Assembly: GCA_025454715.1 (NCBI GenBank)
Contig: JALONY010000104.1
Location: 1-7,890 of the forward strand
Direction of reading: 5' to 3'
Length of the DNA stretch: 7,890 nucleotides
Source: Anaerolineae bacterium
GTDB lineage: Bacteria > Chloroflexota > Anaerolineae > Aggregatilineales > Phototrophicaceae
In this document: in pieces, positions 1 to 6,347 of the stretch
How the letters are laid out: the number at the start of each line of letters is the position of its first letter
How positions within the stretch are numbered: position 1 is the first letter of the stretch
Made by a program: the position numbers and the translations under genes
Notes under the pieces: model-generated
Databases searched by the model: none
Told to the model about the DNA's origin: nothing
What the model saw: the letters and a program-made list of their open reading frames with translations, nothing else

Positions 1-1
1 C

Positions 2-253
2 CAACCGCCGGTGGTGCAAGCCGACGTGCGCCCGGGGGGCGGGGCGTACCCTCCGGCCAATTGGGGCGCACCAGTTGCGAGGTTTACGGACGAGTTTGTG
101 CTAGACTTAGCGGCGCTCGAGACTGGGACGTACACCGTGATGGTCGGGTTATATGCGCCGGTGACGTTCGAGCGGTATGCTCCCGACCGCGTGCGGGCGT
201 CGATGGGCGTGGCGGACGGGCGGTTGGTCGTCGGGCAAATTATCGTCAAATAG
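2..253 (+). CDS. C-terminal fragment of probable membrane glycosyltransferase-type protein (5' end outside window)
   Basis: Only the last 83 residues are visible, in an open frame running off the left edge and ending in TAG at 251-253. The piece has no transmembrane segment and reads as a small beta-rich domain. Key elements are a GGGAYPP-x-NW segment, then DEFVLDL, then GTYTVMVGLY, then a closing VVGQIIVK strand. I recall this arrangement (aromatic-rich W segment, G-x-Y-x-x-x-VGLY, final hydrophobic strand) as the extracytoplasmic tail of large multi-spanning glycosyltransferase-39-like proteins in Chloroflexota. The membrane and catalytic parts would lie upstream and are not seen, so the function is inferred from the tail alone. 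The next gene begins 37 bases downstream on the same strand, with a weak terminator-like hairpin in the gap. That the fragment is coding is fairly secure; its family is tentative. Confidence 0.55.
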   Translation, partial: QPPVVQADVRPGGGAYPPANWGAPVARFTDEFVLDLAALETGTYTVMVGLYAPVTFERYAPDRVRASMGVADGRLVVGQIIVK

Positions 254-262
254 CGATGGGTA

Positions 263-287
263 CGCCCGCGGTGTGCGGGTTTGTTTG
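263..287 (+). terminator. Weak terminator-like hairpin followed by T-rich run
   Basis: CCCGC (265-269) pairs with GCGGG (275-279) around a five-base loop. A G-T wobble on each side could extend the stem slightly. The run TTTGTTT follows at about 280-286. This resembles a short Rho-independent terminator for the upstream gene. It sits directly in front of the GTG start at 291, so it could also attenuate the downstream operon. The stem is short and the T run is interrupted, so confidence is low. Confidence 0.35.
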
Positions 288-290
288 GAT

Positions 291-917
291 GTGAAGCTTC
301 TTTGCGTCAGCGATACGATACAGGCACAATTGGAGAATGCGGCCAATCTGCGCCGCCGCTATGCCGACATCGACGCGGTGGTGAGCTGTGGCGATTTGCC
401 CGCCGCTTATTTGGAGTACATCACGTCTATCTTGAGCGTGCCGTTGTTGTATGTGCGCGGCAACCATGACGAGATGTACGCCGAGGAGCCGCCGGGCGGC
501 ATCGATTTGCACCTGAACGTGTTCGAGCTGGGTGGCCTGCGATTTGCTGGGCTTGAGGGCTCGATACGGTATAATCAGGGGAAAATTCAGTATGATGAAT
601 TGCAGATGGCGCAGATGGTCGTCGGCTTCGGTCGGCGGATGCTGTTGCGGCGGTGGCTGAGCGGCCACGGGGTCGATGTGTTGGTGACCCATTCGCCCGC
701 CAAGGGCATTCATGATGCGGAAGACCGCCCACACCGTGGGTTTCGGTCGTTGTTGTGGTTCATGCGGTGGTATCGCCCGCGCTACATGTTGCACGGCCAC
801 GTGCACACGTATGACCGGCGGACGACGGTCTACACCCGATATGGCGAGACGCACATCCACAACATCAACCCGTACACGGTGCTGGACATCGAGCCGGTCA
901 AGAGACGAAAAGGATGA
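291..917 (+). CDS. Calcineurin-like metallophosphoesterase, 208 aa
   Basis: A probable two-metal phosphoesterase of the calcineurin-like superfamily, cytoplasmic (no signal peptide or membrane helix); substrate unknown. Metal-binding motifs appear in order: SD near the N-terminus (D8), CGDLP (G34-D35), RGNHDE (N58-H59-D60), VTHSP (H134) and HGHVH (H168, H170, H172). The usual first motif D-x-H is incomplete here, with Ile at position 10 instead of His; I recall short relatives in Chloroflexota with the same variation. The open frame extends upstream to 177 but overlaps the preceding gene there. GTG at 291 gives the expected start MKLLCVSD directly on the first beta strand; TTG at 285 is the alternative. 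No strong ribosome binding site is visible. Nine bases separate it from the molybdenum hydroxylase FAD/Fe-S gene, in the same reading frame after TGA, so co-transcription is likely. What it has to do with the hydroxylase is unclear. Confidence 0.85.
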   Translation: MKLLCVSDTIQAQLENAANLRRRYADIDAVVSCGDLPAAYLEYITSILSVPLLYVRGNHDEMYAEEPPGGIDLHLNVFELGGLRFAGLEGSIRYNQGKIQYDELQMAQMVVGFGRRMLLRRWLSGHGVDVLVTHSPAKGIHDAEDRPHRGFRSLLWFMRWYRPRYMLHGHVHTYDRRTTVYTRYGETHIHNINPYTVLDIEPVKRRKG

Positions 918-926
918 TGTAGGGGT

Positions 927-2294
927 ATGTGGTCTGGGTATTTTCAGGTAACGTCGCTGGATGAAGCGGCGGGGTTGTTGGCGGAACATGGGGACAAGGC
1001 GCGCTTGGTGGCGGGTGGCACCGACCTGCTGATTGAGCTGGAGCGTGGGCAACGCACGGGCGTCGAGGTCGTCATCGACATCAGCCGCGTGGCCGACCCC
1101 GACGCGACGGCGATTCGGCGCTTGGACGATGGGCGGGTGTGGCTGGGCGCGTTGGTGACGCACAACGACGTGGTGGCCAGCCCGTTGCTGCGCGAGGTGG
1201 CGTTGCCGTTGGTGCAGGCGTCGTGGGAGGTGGGCGCGCCGCAGATTCGCAACCGTGCCACAGTGGTCGGGAACGTGGTGACCGGCTCACCGGCCAACGA
1301 CACGATTAGCCCGCTTTTGGCGCTCGATGCGGCGGTGCACCTGACGGCGGCCAGTGGCCAGCGTGTGGTGCCGCTGAGCGCGTTTTATACCGGTTTGCGC
1401 CGGACGGTGATGCGCCCCGATGAGCTGGTGGCGGGCGTGTCGTTTGCGCCGATGGGCAGCGATGCGCGGGGCGTGTTCTTGAAGCTGGGCTTGCGGCGGG
1501 CGCAGGCCATCAGCGTGATTAACGTCACGGCGGTGGTGCACCTCGCGGGGGAGACGGTGCGCGAGGCGGCGATTGCGCTGGGGTGCGTGGCACCGACGGT
1601 GATTCGTGTGCCGACCGCCGCCAGCCAAGCCCCGACCCCGATTACCGATGTGCGCGGCCCCGCCGAGTATCGTACCGAGATGATCGCGGTGTTGGTGGCG
1701 CGGGCGTTGCGCAAGCTGATGGCGGGCACGCAAGCCGAGGGCTTGCCGGACGCGCCCGCGATGTTGTGGGGCGATACGCCGCACGTCACGCTGGATGAGC
1801 GCACGTATCATGCCGAGCGCGAGGCCATCGAGATGACCCTGAACGGGCAGGTACGGCGCTTTGGGCACGGGCAAGACAAGACCTTGCTGGATTTCTTGCG
1901 CGAGGACGCGGGCTTGACCGGCACCAAAGAAGGGTGTGCCGAGGGCGAGTGCGGGGCGTGCACGGTGTTCCTCGACGGGGCGGCGGTGATGGCGTGCATG
2001 GTTCCGGCGCCGCGGGCGCACGGTGCCGATGTGGTCACGGTGGAGCATCTGAAGCAGGGCGAGCATTTGCACCCGATTCAGAGCGCGTTCGTCGAGCAGG
2101 GTGCGGTGCAGTGCGGTTATTGCACGCCCGGGTTCTTGATGGCGGGTGCGAAGCTGATTGAGGAGCACCCCCAGCCGACCACCGAGCAGATTCAACACAG
2201 CATCAGCGGTAATTTGTGCCGCTGCACCGGCTATTACAAGATTGTCGAGGCATTTCGTCAGGCGGCGGCCAAGCGTGCCGCCGAGAGAGGGTGA
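927..2294 (+). CDS. Molybdenum hydroxylase FAD-binding subunit fused to [2Fe-2S] subunit (CoxM-CoxS type), 455 aa
   Basis: Electron-transfer subunit of a xanthine-oxidase-family enzyme, combining two proteins that are usually separate. Residues 1-280 form the FAD part: AGGTDL at 29-34 and RNRATVVGN ending at 116, followed by SPANDT, for FAD pyrophosphate binding; then a CO-dehydrogenase-flavoprotein C-terminal domain ending around DVRG (241-244). A linker covers about 280-301. Residues 302-455 form the ferredoxin-like part: plant-type cluster cysteines C337, C342, C345 and C357, then the all-helical cluster C396, C399, C431 and C433 in QCGYCTPGF and CRCTGY. All eight ligands are present, so it should carry two [2Fe-2S] clusters and FAD. 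The FAD-first order is the reverse of XdhA-type fusions (Fe-S first). The FAD C-terminal domain appears about 20-25 residues short between R227 and T230. ATG at 927 has AGGGG only one base upstream; AAGGA at 910-914 is a better-spaced alternative. Its partner is the catalytic subunit at 2733. Confidence 0.93.
   Translation: MWSGYFQVTSLDEAAGLLAEHGDKARLVAGGTDLLIELERGQRTGVEVVIDISRVADPDATAIRRLDDGRVWLGALVTHNDVVASPLLREVALPLVQASWEVGAPQIRNRATVVGNVVTGSPANDTISPLLALDAAVHLTAASGQRVVPLSAFYTGLRRTVMRPDELVAGVSFAPMGSDARGVFLKLGLRRAQAISVINVTAVVHLAGETVREAAIALGCVAPTVIRVPTAASQAPTPITDVRGPAEYRTEMIAVLVARALRKLMAGTQAEGLPDAPAMLWGDTPHVTLDERTYHAEREAIEMTLNGQVRRFGHGQDKTLLDFLREDAGLTGTKEGCAEGECGACTVFLDGAAVMACMVPAPRAHGADVVTVEHLKQGEHLHPIQSAFVEQGAVQCGYCTPGFLMAGAKLIEEHPQPTTEQIQHSISGNLCRCTGYYKIVEAFRQAAAKRAAERG
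2286..2294 (+). promoter_or_regulatory. Ribosome binding site for the small membrane protein
   Basis: AGAGGGTGA resembles the consensus AGGAGGTGA and ends nine bases or less before the ATG at 2301 (AGGG at 2288-2291, nine-base spacer). It overlaps the end and TGA of the preceding gene, which suggests translational coupling. It supports 2301 as the start over the nearby out-of-frame ATG at 2294 and the in-frame ATG at 2307. Confidence 0.6.
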
Positions 2295-2300
2295 TGAACG

Positions 2301-2729
2301 ATGTCGATGCGTCAACCACAAGACCCGTTGCGCCAAAGCCCTGAGCAGCAGCGCAAACGTCAGGCATGGTGGCCGGTGTATGGATTTTTCTTGACCTTGG
2401 CGGCGGGCGGGGTGGCGTTTGGGCTGGCGCCCGAGGTCGGGCGTCTGACTCACGAGGCCATCCGCCCCCCGTTCATCCTCGACCATTGGCGGATTGGGGT
2501 GGGCATCGTGATTTTCGTGGTGTTCATGGGCATCATTGGGGCGCTGTTCGCGTTCATGATCCCGCGCCCGGATGCCTCGCGGATTCGTGATCGGGAGCTC
2601 GACCGTGAGCGCAAGCTGATGCAGGCCGAGGCACTCGTCAAGACGCGCCGCCAACGGGAGCTGAACAAGCAGATGGCGGAAGCGCGCAAGAAGGAACAAG
2701 AAGCACGGGAACGCGGGGGTAAGCGCTAA
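2301..2729 (+). CDS. Hypothetical two-helix membrane protein with charged coiled-coil tail, 142 aa
   Basis: I do not recognise a named family. Residues 1-22 are polar and basic (QQRKRQ). A hydrophobic helix spans about 23-44, beginning WWPVYGFF. A short loop at 45-64 contains an HEAIRPPF segment. A second helix spans about 65-88 and ends FAFMIP. The tail (89-142) is very rich in Arg, Lys, Glu and Gln with heptad-like spacing, so it is probably a helical or coiled-coil cytoplasmic tail. With basic residues before helix 1 and after helix 2, both termini should be cytoplasmic. There is no signal peptide or catalytic motif. The gene lies 6 bases after the FAD/Fe-S gene and 3 bases before the catalytic-subunit gene, inside the enzyme operon. 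By position it may anchor or assemble the hydroxylase at the membrane, which is inference only. A good Shine-Dalgarno at 2286 and base use like its neighbours support a real gene. Confidence 0.85.
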   Translation: MSMRQPQDPLRQSPEQQRKRQAWWPVYGFFLTLAAGGVAFGLAPEVGRLTHEAIRPPFILDHWRIGVGIVIFVVFMGIIGALFAFMIPRPDASRIRDRELDRERKLMQAEALVKTRRQRELNKQMAEARKKEQEARERGGKR

Positions 2730-2732
2730 CTC

Positions 2733-4967
2733 ATGAGCGACGAAAAACCGATTGCGATTGGCCAGTCGATGTTGCGGCGGGACGCGCCCGGCAAGGTGAC
2801 GGGTGAGACGCCGTACCCGGGCGACCTGAACTTCGACGGGCAATTGTGGATGAAGATGCGCTTCTCGGATCGGGTGCACGCCCGCATCACGCACGTCGAT
2901 ACGGCGGCAGCCGAGGCGATGGCGGGTGTGGTGGCGGTGTATACGGCCAAGGACGTGCCGCATAACGAGTATGGGTTGGTCATCAAAGACCAGCCGGTGT
3001 TGTGCGGGCTGGGCGGCAGCAACCCCGCCGCCGAAATCGTGCGGTGCTATATGGATTGTATCGCGGTGGTGGTGGCCGAGACCGAGGCCATCGCTGCCGA
3101 GGCGGCCAAGCGCATCGTGGTGGGCTATGAGGATTTGCCCGCGATTTTCGACATGGAGGCGGCGCTTGCGCCCGACGCCATCCAGATTCACCCCGACCGC
3201 CCGGGGAACACGTTCGCGCAGTATCGCATCCGCAAGGGCGATATGGCGCAGGGCTGGGCAGAGGCCGAGCTCACGGTCGAAGGGGTGTACGAGACGGGCT
3301 ACCAAGAGCACGCCTTCTTGCAGCCCGAGGCCGGCGTGTCGTACCTCGACGACGAGGGGCGGGTGACGGTGGTGGTGGCTGGGCAATGGGTGCACGAAGA
3401 CCTGTGGCAGGTCTCTCATGCGCTGGGCTTGCCAGAAGACCGCGTGCGGATTATTTATCCGGCGGTGGGTGGGGCGTTCGGCGGGCGCGAGGATATGTCG
3501 GTGCAAATCGTGCTGGCCTTGGCGACGATGAAGCTGGGCAAACCGGTCAAAATCCAGTGGAGCCGCGAGGAATCGATGCAATACCACCACAAGCGCCACC
3601 CGTTCAAGATTTATACCAAGTGGGGGGCGAAGCGCGACGGCACGATTACGGCCATCGAGGCGCGGGTGTTGGGCGACGCGGGGCCGTATGCGTATACCTC
3701 GACCAAGGTGGTGGCCAACGCCACCTTGTTGGCGAGCGGCCCCTACGTGTGCGAGAACATCCACGTCGATGCGTATGCGGTGGCGACCAACAACATCCCG
3801 ACCGGCGCATTTCGCGGGTTCGGCGCGCCGCAGGCCTTGTTTGCCGCCGAGGGGCAGATGAACCGGTTGGCGGCGGCCTTGGGGGTCGATCCGATCAGCC
3901 TGCGGACGCAGAACGCTTACCGTGATGGGAGCATCACGGCCACCCAGACGCCGGTGGTGCCCGGGTGCACGCTGGTCGAGGTGTTGGATGCGTGCGCCCG
4001 CGAGAGTTACTGGCCGACCCCCGACGGGCGCGGCGGTTGGCAGAAGACGCCGATCGAGCAACCGGCTGACCCGGCACGGCGGCGCGGGGTCGGCGTGGCG
4101 GCGGGGATGAAGAACATCGGCTATTCGTTCGGGTTCCCTGAGCACTCGTGGGCAGGGGTCGAATTGCGCGGCAAAGACCAAATCGAAGAAGTGATTGTGC
4201 GGGCGGTGGGCGCGGAGGTCGGGCAGGGCGCGCATACCGCGTTCGTGCAGATGGCCGCCGAGGCGGTCGGTGTGCCGGTCGAGAAGGTGGTGTTGCAGAG
4301 CCACGACACGACCTTGATGGGGTCGTCGGGCAGTGCGTCGGCCTCGCGCTTGACGTTCATGCAGGGCAACGCGATCGTGGGGGCGGCCAAGAAGGCCTTG
4401 GCGGCGTGGGCGAACGAAGAACGCCCCGCGAAGGGCGTCTTTGAGTACAACCCGCCGCGCACCACGCCGTTTGACCCGCAGACGGGCAAGGCCGACCCCA
4501 ATTTTGCCTATGCCTATACCGCCTTGGCCGCCGAGGTCGAGGTGGACATCGAGACCGGCCTCGTCTGGCTGACGCGGGTGGTGTCGATTAACGATGTCGG
4601 TCGGGCGATTAACCCCAACCTGATTATCGGGCAGGTCGAGGGCGGGGTGGTGCAGGCGCAAGGCTATGCGCTGATGGAGAACCTGATTAGCAAAAACGGG
4701 CGCATCCTGAACCCGTACCTCTCGACGTACCTGATTCCGACGGTGTTGGACGTGCCGACCGAGGTCAAGACCGTGCTGCTGGAATATGCCGACCCGCTGG
4801 GGCCGTTTGGGGTGCGCGGGGTGGCCGAGCTGCCGTTGGTGGCGTTGGCTCCGGCGATTGCCGCGGCGGTGCATGACGCGACCGGCGTATGGGTCGATTA
4901 CATCCCGATGACGCCCGACCGCGTGGTGAAGGCGTTGCGCGCCCACGGCATCGGGGCGGTGGTGTAG
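2733..4967 (+). CDS. Molybdopterin-binding catalytic subunit of xanthine dehydrogenase-family enzyme, 744 aa
   Basis: Large subunit of a molybdenum hydroxylase (oxidative hydroxylation of an aromatic heterocycle or aldehyde with water as oxygen source). An a/b-hammerhead domain covers about 15-135 and molybdopterin-binding domains follow from about 150 to the end. Visible motifs: YQEH with Q191, GGAFGGRED at 246-254 with E253, AFRGFGAPQ at 359-367 with R361, GQG at 497-499, and GVRGVAELP with probable catalytic base E699. By my alignment these match bovine xanthine oxidase Gln767, Glu802, Arg880 and Glu1261. E253 and R361 therefore fit a purine-type pocket, though the Glu is also present in some non-purine relatives. 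The CoxL CO-dehydrogenase loop with its active-site Cys is absent, so this is not form I CO dehydrogenase. No Tat signal is seen, and cytoplasmic location is likely. Length is near the family norm. ATG at 2733 lies 3 bases after the small membrane gene. The YqeC-MocA gene follows after 14 bases. Exact substrate is unproven. Confidence 0.93.
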   Translation: MSDEKPIAIGQSMLRRDAPGKVTGETPYPGDLNFDGQLWMKMRFSDRVHARITHVDTAAAEAMAGVVAVYTAKDVPHNEYGLVIKDQPVLCGLGGSNPAAEIVRCYMDCIAVVVAETEAIAAEAAKRIVVGYEDLPAIFDMEAALAPDAIQIHPDRPGNTFAQYRIRKGDMAQGWAEAELTVEGVYETGYQEHAFLQPEAGVSYLDDEGRVTVVVAGQWVHEDLWQVSHALGLPEDRVRIIYPAVGGAFGGREDMSVQIVLALATMKLGKPVKIQWSREESMQYHHKRHPFKIYTKWGAKRDGTITAIEARVLGDAGPYAYTSTKVVANATLLASGPYVCENIHVDAYAVATNNIPTGAFRGFGAPQALFAAEGQMNRLAAALGVDPISLRTQNAYRDGSITATQTPVVPGCTLVEVLDACARESYWPTPDGRGGWQKTPIEQPADPARRRGVGVAAGMKNIGYSFGFPEHSWAGVELRGKDQIEEVIVRAVGAEVGQGAHTAFVQMAAEAVGVPVEKVVLQSHDTTLMGSSGSASASRLTFMQGNAIVGAAKKALAAWANEERPAKGVFEYNPPRTTPFDPQTGKADPNFAYAYTALAAEVEVDIETGLVWLTRVVSINDVGRAINPNLIIGQVEGGVVQAQGYALMENLISKNGRILNPYLSTYLIPTVLDVPTEVKTVLLEYADPLGPFGVRGVAELPLVALAPAIAAAVHDATGVWVDYIPMTPDRVVKALRAHGIGAVV

Positions 4968-4971
4968 GCGC

Positions 4972-4976
4972 GAGGG
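4972..4976 (+). promoter_or_regulatory. Ribosome binding site deciding the YqeC-MocA start
   Basis: GAGGG lies five bases before GTG at 4982. The open frame extends back to 4889 inside the preceding gene, but this site, together with the family-like N-terminus that follows, fixes the start at 4982. Confidence 0.65.
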
Positions 4977-4981
4977 CTGGC

Positions 4982-6331
4982 GTGAAGTTCAGGCAGGCGT
5001 TCGGCATCGAAAAAGGCGACCACGTCGCGCTGATTGGGGCGGGGGGCAAGACCTCGCTGATGGTCGGCATCGGCTACGAGCTGGCCGAGCTGGGCTGGCG
5101 GGTGTTGGCGACCAGCACCACCCCGATGCCGCTGGAGAAGCTGGATTTGATGCCCGCAGCGTTGCCGGTCGATACGCCGTTGGCCGACCTGTCGGCAGCG
5201 CTGACCGAGGCGCGCTTCGTGTTTTTGTATGGTGAGGTGGTGGGCGAGGTGGCGCTGGGTGTGCCGCCCGCCCAAGTGACCGGCCTGCCGGACATGACCG
5301 ATGCGGACGTGCTGCTGGTCGAGGCCGACCGGGCGGGCAATTTGCCGTTGAAGGCGCCGCTGGACGGCGAGCCTTTGCTGCCGGAGGGGGTGTCGCTGGT
5401 GATTCCGGTGGCGTCGTTCGCGGCGGTCGGTCAGCCGTTGGACGCCGAGCACATCTACAACCCTGAGGCGATGGTGCGGGTGTGCGGCTTTCCAGAGGGG
5501 TTGCCGGTCAAACCGGCGTGGATTGCACAGGTCATCCGCGATGAGCAACTGGGGATGAAGGGGGTGCCGCCGCACGTGCGGGCGGTGGCGTTTTTGAACC
5601 AGACGCCGATGACCCCGTTCAACCGGCGGCGGGCGCGGGCGGTGGCCAAGCTGGCGTTGTTGCACAGCACCTTGAAGGCGGTGGCGCTGGGCGAGGTGCG
5701 CGGGCATGAGCCGGTGCGCGAGGTGCAGCGGGTGGTCGGGGCGGTGGTGTTGGCGGCGGGCGCATCGCGTAGGATGGGCGAGCCGAAATTACTGCTGCCG
5801 TGGCTGAACGGGCGCACCATCATCGAGCACACGGTCGAGCAATTGGTGAAGCTGAAGATGGAGCCAATCGTGGTGGTCACCGGCCACGACGCCCGCGAGG
5901 TGCGCGGCGCATTGGAGCGCTGGGAGGTGCAGTTTGCCCAGAACCGCGCTTATAAGACGGCAGGGCTGGGCGATTCGTTGCGGGCGGGGCTGACGGCGTT
6001 ACCCACCAGCGCATCGGCGGCGTTGGTGGTCTTGGGCGATCAGCCCAACATCCCCCCCAAGGTGGTGCAGCAGGTCTTGATGGCCTATGCGGAGCATCAG
6101 AGCGATTTGGTGGTGCCGACCTTTGACGGGCAGGCTGGCTATCCGGTCTTGGTGGCGCGCCGCCACTGGCCGGACGTGCTGACGATGAAAGACGACGCAG
6201 CCTTTGAGGGATGGGTGCGGGCGCACCTCGACGCGGCGTTGCTGGTATCGGTCGATACCGATGCGGTGCTGCGGAGCGTGGACACCCCGCAGGACTATCG
6301 CGAGGCGAAGGCGCGGGCGGGGTTGCGTTGA
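4982..6331 (+). CDS. YqeC-MocA fusion: molybdenum hydroxylase accessory protein plus molybdenum cofactor cytidylyltransferase, 449 aa
   Basis: Cofactor maturation protein made of two parts. Residues 1 to about 240 match YqeC, the accessory protein of selenium-dependent molybdenum hydroxylases: a P-loop-like GAGGKTSLM (19-27), then ATSTTPM, then LLVEADRAGNLPLKAP, a family hallmark. Residues about 252-449 are a MobA-like nucleotidyltransferase: LAAGASRRMGEPK (257-269, K269) and LGDQP with metal-binding D353. LAAG and the LLLPW segment follow the CTP-using MocA pattern rather than GTP-using MobA, so the product should be molybdopterin cytosine dinucleotide, as used by xanthine-oxidase-family enzymes. 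Each half is about full length (stand-alone MocA is close to 190 aa), so this is a true fusion and not a degraded remnant. GTG at 4982 is chosen from the GAGGG site and the MKFRQAFGIEKGD start. It lies 14 bases after the catalytic subunit, which is probably its client. YqeB or XdhC is not in the window. Confidence 0.9.
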   Translation: MKFRQAFGIEKGDHVALIGAGGKTSLMVGIGYELAELGWRVLATSTTPMPLEKLDLMPAALPVDTPLADLSAALTEARFVFLYGEVVGEVALGVPPAQVTGLPDMTDADVLLVEADRAGNLPLKAPLDGEPLLPEGVSLVIPVASFAAVGQPLDAEHIYNPEAMVRVCGFPEGLPVKPAWIAQVIRDEQLGMKGVPPHVRAVAFLNQTPMTPFNRRRARAVAKLALLHSTLKAVALGEVRGHEPVREVQRVVGAVVLAAGASRRMGEPKLLLPWLNGRTIIEHTVEQLVKLKMEPIVVVTGHDAREVRGALERWEVQFAQNRAYKTAGLGDSLRAGLTALPTSASAALVVLGDQPNIPPKVVQQVLMAYAEHQSDLVVPTFDGQAGYPVLVARRHWPDVLTMKDDAAFEGWVRAHLDAALLVSVDTDAVLRSVDTPQDYREAKARAGLR

Positions 6332-6344
6332 CCCCGCCCGCGTC
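6310..6344. terminator. Strong GC stem-loop between convergent genes
   Basis: Bases 6312-6323 pair perfectly with 6331-6342 (12 bp, almost all G-C). A G-T wobble and one more G-C pair extend it to 6310/6344, with a seven-base loop (6324-6330). The structure spans the stop codon of the plus-strand YqeC-MocA gene and ends 3 bases before the stop codon of the minus-strand deaminase gene. That placement fits a bidirectional transcription end or RNA-stabilising hairpin. No T tract follows on either strand, so it is not a classic Rho-independent terminator. Confidence 0.55.
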
Positions 6345-6347
6345 GGG

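Noticed and set aside
570..575. Perfect TATAAT inside the phosphoesterase gene
   Set aside because: It comes from Tyr-Asn codons in a conserved region. No -35 element lies at 16-18 bases (TTGAGG is only 11 away), and no gene start follows at a sensible distance.
915..917. In-frame TGA between the phosphoesterase and the FAD/Fe-S gene, considered as selenocysteine or readthrough because of the YqeC context
   Set aside because: Both flanking proteins are complete with their own starts, no conserved Cys/Sec position is expected there, and no clear SECIS-like structure is seen next to it.
1287..4946. Very long open frame (1219 codons) on the minus strand
   Set aside because: It lies antisense to the FAD/Fe-S, membrane and catalytic-subunit genes. 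Its translation is rich in His, Arg, Pro and Gly with no domain, which is typical of a shadow frame in GC-rich DNA.
2733..4967. Assignment as form I carbon monoxide dehydrogenase large subunit (CoxL)
   Set aside because: The active-site loop reads AFRGFG as in xanthine dehydrogenase, without the CoxL cysteine.
4889..4981. Longer N-terminus for the YqeC-MocA protein
   Set aside because: The extra residues overlap the end of the catalytic-subunit gene and are not family-like, while GTG at 4982 has a well-placed ribosome binding site.
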